The notes: generated from the sequence alone by a model not told the origin. 8,315 bases of DNA from Acidobacteriota bacterium (GCA_003225615.1 QIAS01000018.1:9478-17792), one strand, 5' to 3'; positions 1 to 6,591 are shown, numbered from the stretch's first letter. A program made the numbers and translations.

Positions 1-727
1 CCGCCACTACAAACAAGCCGAACTCTTCAGTTGCCCGCTGGCGAACGACAATCCGGCGTATCTGTGTGGTGGAGACGAAGCGGTTCACATGTGCCAGGAG
101 ATGCGTGACTTGGCAAAATTGAATCAGGGAAAGGAAGAACCCGCGGGACCCGAAACAGATCCGAAACCAACGACCGACAGGGGGACAGCGGTCGATAAAG
201 CGAAGAGTGCTTACGATAACAATGATTTCAAGCGAGCCCGCGCACTGTTCCAACATGTAAGCTCAGAAGACAAGCCTATAGCTGCCGAGTACGTTGACAA
301 AATGGATCGATACGAGACTGCGATGCAGCAAGCGGAGAAGGCCAGCCGCGAACTGAAATATCAGGAAGCGCGCGCGGCTTACCAGGATGCAGCCACGATT
401 AAACAGGATGGCCCCGGCGGTCCGGCGCAACGAGCGCCGCTGATGAATTTGCAGCAGGGGATTGACGAGTTCTACTCCGGCAATTACTCGCAAGCCGACC
501 AGCAGCTGGAAGCTTATGCGAACGAAAGCAGCGAACGTGCTGAACTCGCGCGCTTCTATCTTGGCGCCAGCAAGCTGGCGAGATTTTTCGTTGACGGCGC
601 GCGCGATGGAGCCTTGCGGGAGCAAGCTCTGAACGATCTTCGTGTAGCTAAGAAAGCAGGGTTTCAGCCCAACTTGCAGGAAGTGTCGCCAAAGATTCTG
701 AAGGCCTACGAAGAGCTCTCCTTTTAA
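1..727 (+). CDS. TPR-like protein, 5' end cut off by the window edge
   Basis: The frame is open from base 2, so the ATG at base 89 is probably internal and the true start lies to the left; 241 residues are visible before the TAA at 725-727. The first 35 residues contain three cysteines and end in a CQEM segment. A short charged, Pro-rich linker follows, then helical segments of TPR type: AYDNNDFKRARALF, a unit starting near MQQAEKASRELKYQEARAAY, and GIDEFYSGNYSQADQQLEAY. The last 60 residues (AELARFYLGASKLARFF onward) look like a further helical-repeat domain. No catalytic motif is visible. TPR units normally mediate protein-protein contacts. It converges on the kinase gene with 29 bases between the stops, so the two are not co-transcribed. 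The missing N-terminus may carry a signal peptide, membrane helix or enzymatic domain, so no specific function is assigned. Confidence 0.8.
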   Translation, partial: RHYKQAELFSCPLANDNPAYLCGGDEAVHMCQEMRDLAKLNQGKEEPAGPETDPKPTTDRGTAVDKAKSAYDNNDFKRARALFQHVSSEDKPIAAEYVDKMDRYETAMQQAEKASRELKYQEARAAYQDAATIKQDGPGGPAQRAPLMNLQQGIDEFYSGNYSQADQQLEAYANESSERAELARFYLGASKLARFFVDGARDGALREQALNDLRVAKKAGFQPNLQEVSPKILKAYEELSF

Positions 728-756
728 AGGCGGGAGCGACGAGTTGCGGATTTTGC

Positions 757-2937
757 CTATTGGCGGGTGATCAGCCGTCCCACGTCCGGCCTGTGGAAGA
801 CCACAAAATAAGATTGACCGCCCTGCGCCGGAACTTCTATATCCACCACTTTCTTTTCGCCCTTCGGACCCTCCACTTTCACCCTGTACTGACCTGCCGG
901 AAGTTCCAATCGTAGCGGAGTTTGATCGTTCACGGTCTTCACCCGGTCGCCCTTCAGCGTGACCACGTCGGTAACTGTTCCCCAAGGTTCAGCGTTGATT
1001 ACGGCATAAGTGGCCTCGGCAGTCGTACCAGAGTCCAAAGCGCGCGGGTTATTTTGTTGTACGTGAGAATTGCCTCCGGAGTTTGGCTTGGGCCAGAAAA
1101 CTATATAGGAAACCACAACAAGAACCAGCACCGCCGCAGCGATCCAGATTCCCGGTCGGACCCAGGTGGAACGTGATGGCAGAAATTCCTTAAGGTCCTC
1201 GGGAATCCCACCGCTATGTTCCGGCAAGTGAAGGTTCGAGCCTCGCATTTCCGGCGGGATTATGTCATCGGTCGCGTGTTGGTTTCCAAACAGAAGAGTC
1301 GCCTGGGGCGTCCGCGCTTGCGAGTCCGGCGTGACGTTCACAGAAGCCGTGCTGTCCTCGCCTGGACCCCGGCCGGAGTCCTGCGGAACACCTTGGCTGG
1401 CGCCCAGCTTCCGTTCGACCTCCTCCCGGAGTGCCTCCCATTGCGACCGCAGATCGCGGGAGACCTGAGGGACCTCGCGACTAGCCTTTTGCAGCGCCTC
1501 CTGGGCTTCCTGTTTTTGATCCAAAAATAGATGCATGCGCGCATCAGCCAAAGCTTTTTCCACCGAGTTGGTAGCGCGTACGACTTGCATCTGGGCAGCT
1601 TTCTGCTGCCGCGTGCGCTCCTCGATTTCTTTTGCGATGCTTGCCGCCAGTTTCCGCCCCTGTGGATTTTCAGCGTCCACCTCGAGCGCCTCACCAATGG
1701 CTTTTCTTGCCTCGTCAAGGCTCCCCTTTTTCAAAGCGAGCTCTGCGCGATGCAGTGCGTCCTCATAACGTGCGTTTTCTTCTTGCGCACGTTGTATAGC
1801 GGCTCGAAGGTCTTGCAGTTCGGCGTTCGTCGCCTCCAGCTCCAATCCTCGCTGCACATGTTCCAGAGCCGAATCGTAATGCTTGTAAGTCAGCGCTTCC
1901 TCAGCCTGAGCCAGCGTCTGCTTCACCTGCTGGTGCCTTCTCTGCTGTTCCAGGCCCTGCTGCATCTCGCGCAGAAGCATGTTGGCTGCACTGTTTTGCG
2001 AGTCGACGCGTAGCACCTGCAGAAGTTGCTCCCGCGCACTAGTGAATTCCTTGCGTTCGATCGCGTCCGCAGCTTTCTGCAGGTAATCATCAACCCGTTC
2101 GTGCGTCAGTCCCTGCTGCAGTCGGGCAAGATCAAAAGCTAAGTCTTCGGCGCAGGAGTAGCGCTGCTCACGATCTTTCGCCAGAGCCTTCTGGCTTATG
2201 GTTTCCAGTTCCGGCGGATAGAGCTTCATGAATTTACTGAGCAAAGGCGGCGGCTCGTGGACAATTTTCATCAGCGTTGAACCGGTATCGTTTCCCTGGA
2301 AAGGCAGCGCCCCGGTCAGCAACTGGAAGAGAACCACACCGGCGGAGTACACGTCGGTTCTCAGGTCGACTTCCAGGTTGCCATTGAGCTGTTCGGGAGA
2401 CATGTAGTAGATACTGCCCATCACCTGTCCCGTACGAGTCAGGCGGTTTCCCCCGACATGGGCGATACCAAAATCCACGATCTTCGCGGTGCCGTTTTTG
2501 AGGACGACAATATTGGCGGGCTTGACGTCGCGATGTACCACGCCGCGCTGATGGGCAAAGCCGAGGCCGTTGCAGACCTGCACCATGATGCCCAATTTCT
2601 CCCCTAGAGGAAGCTGTCGGCGCGAAGCGATGATCTCATCCAGGCTTTCGCCTTCAAGGTACTCCATCACCAGAAAGGGAAAACCGTCCTGCTCGCCGAA
2701 CTCGTAGACGGTAACGATGTTTTGATGTTGCAGGCCGCCGGTGTACCTGGCCTCACGATAGAACCTTGCCAGCAATTCCTGGTCTTCTCCGAAAGCGCTG
2801 GTGAGGACTTTTAGGGCTACAGGGCGGCCGATCTGAGGATCCATGGCGCGGTACACCACACCCATACCGCCTCTGCCGATGACACCCACGATGTCGTATT
2901 TTCCGATGCGCGCAGGTTTGGCTAATGGCGAGCCCAT
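757..2937 (-). CDS. Membrane-anchored Ser/Thr protein kinase with TPR-like region and PEGA-like extracytoplasmic tail
   Basis: Hanks-type (PknB-like) protein kinase of 726 residues, predicted to phosphorylate Ser/Thr on unidentified substrates. The domain spans about residues 14-270. Visible are the glycine loop GRGGMG (21-26), the ATP-binding lysine in VALK (43), the helix-C glutamate in FYREA (62), the catalytic loop HRDVKPAN (Asp 137), DFG (155-157) and SPEQ (180-183), so it should be active. Residues about 283-510 are helical TPR-like/coiled-coil repeats rich in Gln and Glu. A single membrane helix lies near 597-615 (WIAAAVLVLVVVSYIVFW). The last 80 residues resemble a PEGA domain (INAEPWG, then TPLRLELPAGQYRVKVEG) and should lie outside the membrane. 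An in-frame TTG at 2956-2958 would add seven residues; the ATG is preferred because the added residues are not part of the kinase fold, but neither start has a convincing Shine-Dalgarno sequence. Function is clear by family; substrates are unknown. Confidence 0.93.
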   Translation of the reverse strand: MGSPLAKPARIGKYDIVGVIGRGGMGVVYRAMDPQIGRPVALKVLTSAFGEDQELLARFYREARYTGGLQHQNIVTVYEFGEQDGFPFLVMEYLEGESLDEIIASRRQLPLGEKLGIMVQVCNGLGFAHQRGVVHRDVKPANIVVLKNGTAKIVDFGIAHVGGNRLTRTGQVMGSIYYMSPEQLNGNLEVDLRTDVYSAGVVLFQLLTGALPFQGNDTGSTLMKIVHEPPPLLSKFMKLYPPELETISQKALAKDREQRYSCAEDLAFDLARLQQGLTHERVDDYLQKAADAIERKEFTSAREQLLQVLRVDSQNSAANMLLREMQQGLEQQRRHQQVKQTLAQAEEALTYKHYDSALEHVQRGLELEATNAELQDLRAAIQRAQEENARYEDALHRAELALKKGSLDEARKAIGEALEVDAENPQGRKLAASIAKEIEERTRQQKAAQMQVVRATNSVEKALADARMHLFLDQKQEAQEALQKASREVPQVSRDLRSQWEALREEVERKLGASQGVPQDSGRGPGEDSTASVNVTPDSQARTPQATLLFGNQHATDDIIPPEMRGSNLHLPEHSGGIPEDLKEFLPSRSTWVRPGIWIAAAVLVLVVVSYIVFWPKPNSGGNSHVQQNNPRALDSGTTAEATYAVINAEPWGTVTDVVTLKGDRVKTVNDQTPLRLELPAGQYRVKVEGPKGEKKVVDIEVPAQGGQSYFVVFHRPDVGRLITRQ

Positions 2938-3020
2938 AGGCGTGAACTCAGGATGCAAGCCCGATAGGTTCGGCCAGAAGTTAGTCCGCGGGAGTCCTGG
3001 GCTTGCAAGTCCTCTCGAAA

Positions 3021-3048
3021 GTTCTAACAGCCTAGCAGAAACCGTCAG
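3021..3048 (-). promoter_or_regulatory. Candidate promoter of the kinase gene
   Basis: Read on the minus strand this has CTGACG (3043-3048, four of six matches to TTGACA), a 16-base spacer, and TAGAAC (3021-3026, four of six matches to TATAAT). A TG one base before the -10 hexamer (TGTTAGAAC) fits an extended -10 element. Transcription would begin near 3014 and give a leader of roughly 75 bases. Both hexamers are imperfect, so this is only a candidate. Confidence 0.28.
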
Positions 3049-3268
3049 GAATGCAAGGGTGAGAGTGCGTCAGCAGCGTCCTAATCTCCGCTCAGCGAGG
3101 CTGACCACAAAGGAGGCAAAGTGTTCGCAAAGATCGCGAAGCGATAAGTGTTTCAGGCTGCTTTTCCCGGGCGGATAGTCTACCCAAGGCGCGATTTGTG
3201 AGCTATTATGGCACGCTCATTCAGTCTCCCAGTACCTTCGACACCTGGGATCCAGTGCGGGTCTTGAT

Positions 3269-3297
3269 GCCGCCTTCCGGTCGCACTGAAGGGCGGC
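3269..3297 (+). promoter_or_regulatory. Leader hairpin upstream of the cpoB-like start
   Basis: GCCGCCTTC at 3269-3277 pairs with GAAGGGCGGC at 3288-3297, giving nine base pairs with one bulged G and a ten-base loop. It ends about 12 bases before the GGAG ribosome-binding site. A competing shorter pairing, CTGAAG (3286-3291) with CTTCAG (3302-3307), would lie closer to that site. The two folds are mutually exclusive and could tune translation, but no ligand or regulator is suggested by the sequence and chance is possible. Confidence 0.3.
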
Positions 3298-3316
3298 GTC
3301 ACTTCAGCGGAGTGCG

Positions 3317-4300
3317 TTGCGGTACCTCATGCAAATGCAGGGCTTCTTCCGGATTGCCACCACACTCGCCTTCTTAGCGGCTCTGACCACGCTGGGAGAG
3401 GCCGCGGATAGAGAAACAATCCAGCTACAAACCCAAGTGCAGGGTGTGCAAGACCAATTGTCCCGCCTGCAGCGGTCGCTCGACGAAAATATCGGGATCA
3501 TTTCTGAGCAGATGAACCACAATTCGGAAAAAGTTCGCAAGCTGCAGGCTAGTGTGGACGCGATGCGTCGCCAGTTGGAAGAACGGAATAAACTCGCGAA
3601 TACGCACGTCGACGACATGAGCTCGCAAGTGAAAGCCTTGCAAAACGCCATTGGCGAATTGAGAGCTCGTCTCGAGATTGCAATGTCGCCACCGGCATCG
3701 CAAACGCCAGTTCAGAGTCAATCTGCTTCGAAGGCGGCAGAAAGCCCGGCACAACAGCCAGGCGTTCCTCAACCGCAGCCGGCACCGGTATCCCCGGAAA
3801 AGCCGTTACCGGCTTCACCACATCAGTCGGCGGCGAATGCGCAACCACAGCAGCCTCCGCCGCCGCCCGCGCTGGCCCCCGGCAACAGTCCGCCGCCACT
3901 TTCCGGCGCGGACTTGTATGAAGCTGCCATGCACCATTACGCCTCCAAAGATTTCGAAGCCGCCGAAAACGAATTCACCAAGTTTTTGAAGAGCGATCGC
4001 CAATCTGAAAAAGCGATCAGTGCGCAGTTCTACCTTGCAGAAATTGAATACCAGCAGCAGGATTTCGAGGGCGCACTCGACGACTACACCGAAGTGGCAC
4101 CGCGGCTTTCCAATCCATCGCAAGCTGCCACAGCACAATACAAAAAGGCGCTCTGTCTGCTGGAAGTGGAGCGACAGGACGAAGCCATTCGCGAACTGCA
4201 GGCGCTTATGGAGCGTTATCCTCGCTCACCAGAGGCGGCGTACGCTTCGAGGAAGCTCCGTTCCTTGCAATCTAAACAGGGCGGCGGGGCACGACGGTAG
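3317..4300 (+). CDS. cpoB: Periplasmic CpoB/YbgF-like protein (Tol-Pal associated type)
   Basis: The product is 327 residues with the domain order of CpoB/YbgF: signal peptide, coiled coil, linker, C-terminal TPR. The signal peptide is at about 1-30 (hydrophobic core ATTLAFLAALTTL, probable cleavage after GEA). A long heptad-like coiled coil covers about 33-123. A Pro/Gln/Ala-rich linker covers about 124-195. Three TPR units from about 197 follow the usual pattern (LYEAAMHHYASKDFEAAENEF; AQFYLAEIEYQQQDFEGALDDY; AQYKKALCLLEVERQDEAI). In studied bacteria CpoB links Tol-Pal and peptidoglycan synthesis during outer-membrane constriction; that role is inferred here. Here it stands alone, without tol or pal genes beside it. 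The start is TTG with GGAG four bases upstream (3309-3312); the ATG at 3329 would also keep the signal peptide but lacks a ribosome-binding site. A generic periplasmic TPR protein is the main alternative. Confidence 0.85.
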   Translation: MRYLMQMQGFFRIATTLAFLAALTTLGEAADRETIQLQTQVQGVQDQLSRLQRSLDENIGIISEQMNHNSEKVRKLQASVDAMRRQLEERNKLANTHVDDMSSQVKALQNAIGELRARLEIAMSPPASQTPVQSQSASKAAESPAQQPGVPQPQPAPVSPEKPLPASPHQSAANAQPQQPPPPPALAPGNSPPPLSGADLYEAAMHHYASKDFEAAENEFTKFLKSDRQSEKAISAQFYLAEIEYQQQDFEGALDDYTEVAPRLSNPSQAATAQYKKALCLLEVERQDEAIRELQALMERYPRSPEAAYASRKLRSLQSKQGGGARR

Positions 4301-4328
4301 CCTTTGGGCCTCCGCTTGCCTGTTTTTC
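4274..4328 (+). terminator. Candidate intrinsic terminator overlapping the end of the cpoB-like gene
   Basis: AAACAGG at 4274-4280 is the reverse complement of CCTGTTT at 4319-4325. Inside this stem GCGG (4284-4287) can pair with CCGC (4312-4315), and GG (4288-4289) with CC (4309-4310). The run TTTTT at 4323-4327 follows or forms the base of the stem. The 5' arm lies within the last codons and the stop codon (4298-4300) lies in the loop. The stem is long and interrupted, so efficiency is uncertain. Confidence 0.42.
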
Positions 4329-4826
4329 TAAATGGCTTTCCACGTACGGCGCATGCTTGCGACTCATGCGTGTAATTAGTTCACAATCCCATTAAGCCTT
4401 TGCGGGAATTTCGTCCTAGGGGCTTCCCCTTATACTGTGGCAAATCGCAAGAAATCGTAAAGGCAAATCGTGCGGGGGGGAACCTAAACCTTGAGGATAC
4501 ACGGACTGATTCATTAGAGAACTCGCCATCTTTCGGATGCCAACAGCGCCCATTCTTCGCCTCATCCGCGTGTTTTCATGCTGGCTCGCGCCCGTCTTCA
4601 CTTGAAAACCGAATGCTGATTCCCGGAAGGTGCAAGGCTTGAGCCTCGCCGCTCGAAGCAAGGGCAGCCAGCACTTGTGCAAAACTTTGTTTATCCGTCA
4701 CCGCGCCCAAAAGGCCGTAGTGGCATTGTGAGTGCTATGGAATTCAATAGACGCGAGATGGATCGCTTGACTGTAAACCGTATGAAACACTTCAACTCGG
4801 TTTCCTATTCTAAGGGGGATATATAC
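4301..4826. other. Long intergenic region upstream of the LuxR-type pair
   Basis: Beyond the terminator no believable gene was found; short open frames on both strands lack ribosome-binding sites and recognisable domains. Visible elements are a TATACT hexamer at 4431-4436 that could be a -10 box (no matching -35 seen), three copies of AAATCG at 4442, 4452 and 4465, a run of seven G at 4474-4480, and an interrupted palindrome AGGCT-TG-AGCCT at 4635-4646. If transcription began near 4443 the leader before the first regulator would be about 380 bases, long enough for regulation, but no known riboswitch class was recognised. Confidence 0.5.
4439..4480 (+). repeat. Short AAATCG direct repeats followed by a G7 tract
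   Basis: GGCAAATCG occurs at 4439-4447 and again at 4462-4470, with a related GAAATCG at 4451-4457. The shared AAATCG cores start 10 and 13 bases apart, close to one helical turn. A run of seven G follows at 4474-4480. The cluster lies just downstream of the TATACT hexamer, a position where an operator could sit. It may also be chance in a non-coding stretch. Confidence 0.35.
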
Positions 4827-5354
4827 ATGAAAGATGCCGGTGTTCAGTTGGCACGCCGTGAACAACAGATTGTGGATCTATTGATCCAAGGCTGCGACAA
4901 CGCCGAAATTTCCAAGCAGTTGAACATGGCTAAACGGACGGTGAAAGCTCATTTCAACCGTCTTTTCCTGCGGTATGGCATCACCAGCGGAATTAAGCGA
5001 GTGAAACTCGCCACCCTTCTCTATCGGAGGCAGCTATGTTTGCAGACGAACGCTACGGAACACGCATCCCCAGCGAACGGGAATATCGCATCATCGAACT
5101 CGTTGCCCAAGGACTCAAGAATTGCGAGGTCGCGGATGCCATTGGAACCACGGAGCACGTTGTCAAAAACTATCTTCGCGTCATCTACGACAAACTCGGA
5201 CTTTGGAACCGAGTCGAACTCGCCCTCTGGTACGAGGCGCGCCAGCACGAAAAGACCTTTAACGCATGTGATGGAAGTCTGGGAACGTAGCGTTCTCGGC
5301 CTTAGGCAAGCCCTTCTGCCTGCTCGTTCCGCGCGGCCAAGTAACGTTGGTTGA
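4827..5354 (+). CDS. LuxR-type helix-turn-helix regulator without receiver domain; open tail overlaps the next gene
   Basis: Residues about 5-68 form a LuxR/GerE-type DNA-binding domain: REQQIVDLLIQGCDNAEISK, then recognition-helix segment MAKRTVKAHFNRLF, ending with KLATLLYRRQ. There is no receiver or ligand-binding domain, so it is a stand-alone DNA-binding protein. The ATG at 4827 is chosen because a strong purine-rich site (AAGGGGG, 4812-4818) lies eight bases upstream and the domain is complete from there; in-frame starts at 4677 (GTG) and 4737 (ATG) lack such a site. The product is 175 residues, but from residue 70 the frame runs through the whole of the next gene. The Ser/Thr/Arg-rich tail looks like out-of-frame translation and has no recognisable domain. 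The gene may have lost an ancestral stop near 5036, or the tail may be real. The HTH part is secure; the extent is not. Confidence 0.75.
   Translation: MKDAGVQLARREQQIVDLLIQGCDNAEISKQLNMAKRTVKAHFNRLFLRYGITSGIKRVKLATLLYRRQLCLQTNATEHASPANGNIASSNSLPKDSRIARSRMPLEPRSTLSKTIFASSTTNSDFGTESNSPSGTRRASTKRPLTHVMEVWERSVLGLRQALLPARSARPSNVG
5026..5038 (+). promoter_or_regulatory. Ribosome-binding site that fixes the start of the nested LuxR-type gene
   Basis: GGAGG at 5026-5030 stands five bases before the ATG at 5036. It lies inside the coding sequence of the preceding regulator, where its codons are CGG AGG CAG CTA. This near-perfect Shine-Dalgarno sequence is the main evidence that translation restarts here, and it suggests coupling to translation of the upstream gene. 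Confidence 0.7.
5036..5290 (+). CDS. Small LuxR-type helix-turn-helix protein nested in the preceding gene
   Basis: An 84-residue protein that is almost entirely one LuxR/GerE-type domain: PSEREYRIIELVAQGLKNCE, recognition-helix segment TTEHVVKNYLRVIYDKLG, and LWNRVELALWYEA. It fits the family pattern closely, including the conserved Glu, the VAQGLKN turn and the KLG near the end. It has no receiver domain. It begins with ATG behind a strong GGAGG and ends with TAG at 5288-5290. It lies wholly inside the reading frame of the previous regulator, in the -1 frame relative to it, and the two were probably made from one transcript. Since both domains are of the dimerising type, homo- or heterodimers on a shared operator are possible, but this is inference. 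Targets are not visible in the window. Confidence 0.85.
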   Translation: MFADERYGTRIPSEREYRIIELVAQGLKNCEVADAIGTTEHVVKNYLRVIYDKLGLWNRVELALWYEARQHEKTFNACDGSLGT

Positions 5355-5400
5355 TGATTTTCCAAACTGAACTACCGGAATAAAAGAAAGTAAGGTAGGT

Positions 5401-6591
5401 CTACTTGCAGCCGGACGACTGAAGATTCCTCAGCCGCTGTCCGGCTTCGGCGGAACCTTTCTTGGCGGCTGCGACCAGTAGAACTTGGGCCTGGTCGCAG
5501 CTTTTTGCTACCCCATCGCCCCGTGTATAAAGATCCGCAAGCACAACCAAAGCCGCGCTGTTGTGCTTGGACACAGATTTCCAGAGCCATTTCGCCGCCT
5601 CGCTTGTATCCCGCGCACGGGCACCCCCTTGTAAAAAAGTTGTCGCAATCGCCAGTTCTCGCGTGCCGGTGTCGCTCGATATTGGCTGCACCAGTTCCCC
5701 TCGGCGGGGCGAGGTGCTCGTGATGGGTTCAGGCGTTCGGCGGGAATCATTGATTAGCGCGCTCCTCGCGTCCGACGCCGGTGTTTTTTCTGCAGAAGGA
5801 GGCTTTGCCAATTCCGATTCAGATGGCGAACCGATAGAAGGCACCGACGCCTGATTCGTTTCGTTCGACTTTCCTTCCGGCTCTGGCGCGTGGCGCGCGG
5901 CCGTGCTCGAAACCCTCACCGCTGGACCTTGATAAGATGGGGCACTGGCTCTGCTTCGCCATTCGTAGTAAAAAAATCCGACCAACGCAATAACCAAAAA
6001 AACCGCGACAAGCGTCCGGAGCGGATGTTGCTTCTCGTCATAGCTGCCGAAACTCGTCAGAGTTTTTTCCCGCAGCCATTCCAGATCCGATTCTTCGGTC
6101 TCTGTCATTCTGCTAGTGGGGGATTGCGGGGGCAAAAGCACGCCATGATCGTTAAGCGGTAGCTCTTGTGGAACCGATGCCTCCCGTCGGGGCGCGCTCC
6201 CCTTCAGCGCAGCGCCGCAATAACCGCAAAACAACTGATCCAGCGTATTGTTGTGCCCGCAGCTCGAACAAACCGACGGACTGCGGAACGAGGGAACGTC
6301 GGCTATCGGCTCCGGGATTCCTACGGAGTCCGGCTTTGTCTCAACTGGCAACTTCGCCGATTTGCCATTTCCGTCACCCGCGCCTTGCAGTTCGCGCAGA
6401 AGGTCCACCACTGCTTGTTCACGCTTTTCCGGGGGACTGGTGTAGTACACCTCCGCCCATTTGCCCAGGTTACGACTCAGGGTGGCGTTCACCATGGGGT
6501 TCAAGTCCGGATTTGGTATCTGAGCGCCCGACTCCTTTTCAGGAAGGCCGGGCGATTCTGATCTCTGGGCTGACATGTCGCTTCGCATCAT
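5401..6591 (-). CDS. Single-span membrane protein: zinc ribbon inside, Sel1-like repeats outside
   Basis: The 396-residue product has no enzymatic motif. Residues about 34-70 hold a short conserved-looking helical segment (NLGKWAEVYYTSPPEKREQA). A four-cysteine zinc ribbon follows (Cys 108, 111, 122, 125; CSSCGH and FCGYCG). One membrane helix lies near 191-209 (LRTLVAVFLVIALVGFFYY), followed by a low-complexity Ser/Pro/Glu region to about 305. Residues about 311-395 form one degenerate and one good Sel1-like repeat (ALVVLADLYTRGDGVAKS). Cys 365 and Cys 395 could form a disulfide if this end is outside. Sel1 repeats usually bind other proteins. The start is ATG with GGGAG four bases before it; a second ATG follows directly at seven bases. 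It lies 117 bases downstream of the GAF gene on the same strand and shares its zinc ribbon plus membrane helix plan. The function is unknown; a scaffold or sensor is the likeliest class. Confidence 0.85.
   Translation of the reverse strand: MMRSDMSAQRSESPGLPEKESGAQIPNPDLNPMVNATLSRNLGKWAEVYYTSPPEKREQAVVDLLRELQGAGDGNGKSAKLPVETKPDSVGIPEPIADVPSFRSPSVCSSCGHNNTLDQLFCGYCGAALKGSAPRREASVPQELPLNDHGVLLPPQSPTSRMTETEESDLEWLREKTLTSFGSYDEKQHPLRTLVAVFLVIALVGFFYYEWRSRASAPSYQGPAVRVSSTAARHAPEPEGKSNETNQASVPSIGSPSESELAKPPSAEKTPASDARSALINDSRRTPEPITSTSPRRGELVQPISSDTGTRELAIATTFLQGGARARDTSEAAKWLWKSVSKHNSAALVVLADLYTRGDGVAKSCDQAQVLLVAAAKKGSAEAGQRLRNLQSSGCK

Larger units (their letters stand above)
2938..3316. other. 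Intergenic region between divergent kinase and cpoB-like genes
   Basis: This stretch separates two divergent genes, so it must hold promoters for both. No convincing coding region was found: the plus-strand reading frame that crosses it starts antisense inside the kinase gene. Short hairpins occur, including ATCGC-GAA-GCGAT at 3133-3145. A TATTAT hexamer at 3204-3209 could be a -10 box for the plus-strand gene, but nothing at the right distance resembles a -35 box. Nothing here resembles an RNA gene or a known riboswitch. Confidence 0.5.

Noticed and set aside
263..985. Long minus-strand open frame of 240 codons
   Set aside because: It is antisense to the TPR-like gene and overlaps the end of the kinase gene; the product is Arg/Ser-rich without domains, as expected for a shadow frame in GC-rich DNA.
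1531..2013. Plus-strand open frame of 160 codons
   Set aside because: It lies antisense inside the kinase gene, whose frame is supported by clear domains; the translation has no recognisable motif.
2843..3178. Plus-strand open frame reaching into the kinase/cpoB gap
   Set aside because: It starts antisense within the kinase gene; no ribosome-binding site or domain was seen, and its intergenic part shows no coding character.
4400..4682. Open frames on both strands in the gap before the LuxR-type pair
   Set aside because: They overlap each other, lack Shine-Dalgarno sites and encode no recognisable protein segment.
4677..4826. Upstream extension of the first LuxR-type gene to a GTG at 4677 or ATG at 4737
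   Set aside because: The extension adds 30 to 50 residues that are not part of the HTH domain and neither start has a ribosome-binding site, whereas the ATG at 4827 has a strong one.
5021..5040. Programmed frameshift fusing the two HTH domains
   Set aside because: A -1 shift here would join the frames, but no slippery heptamer is present and the second gene has its own strong GGAGG and ATG, so separate initiation is the simpler reading.
5372..5398. CTACC...GGTAG inverted repeat between the convergent genes as a bidirectional terminator
   Set aside because: Only five base pairs with a 17-base A-rich loop and no T run beside the stem.
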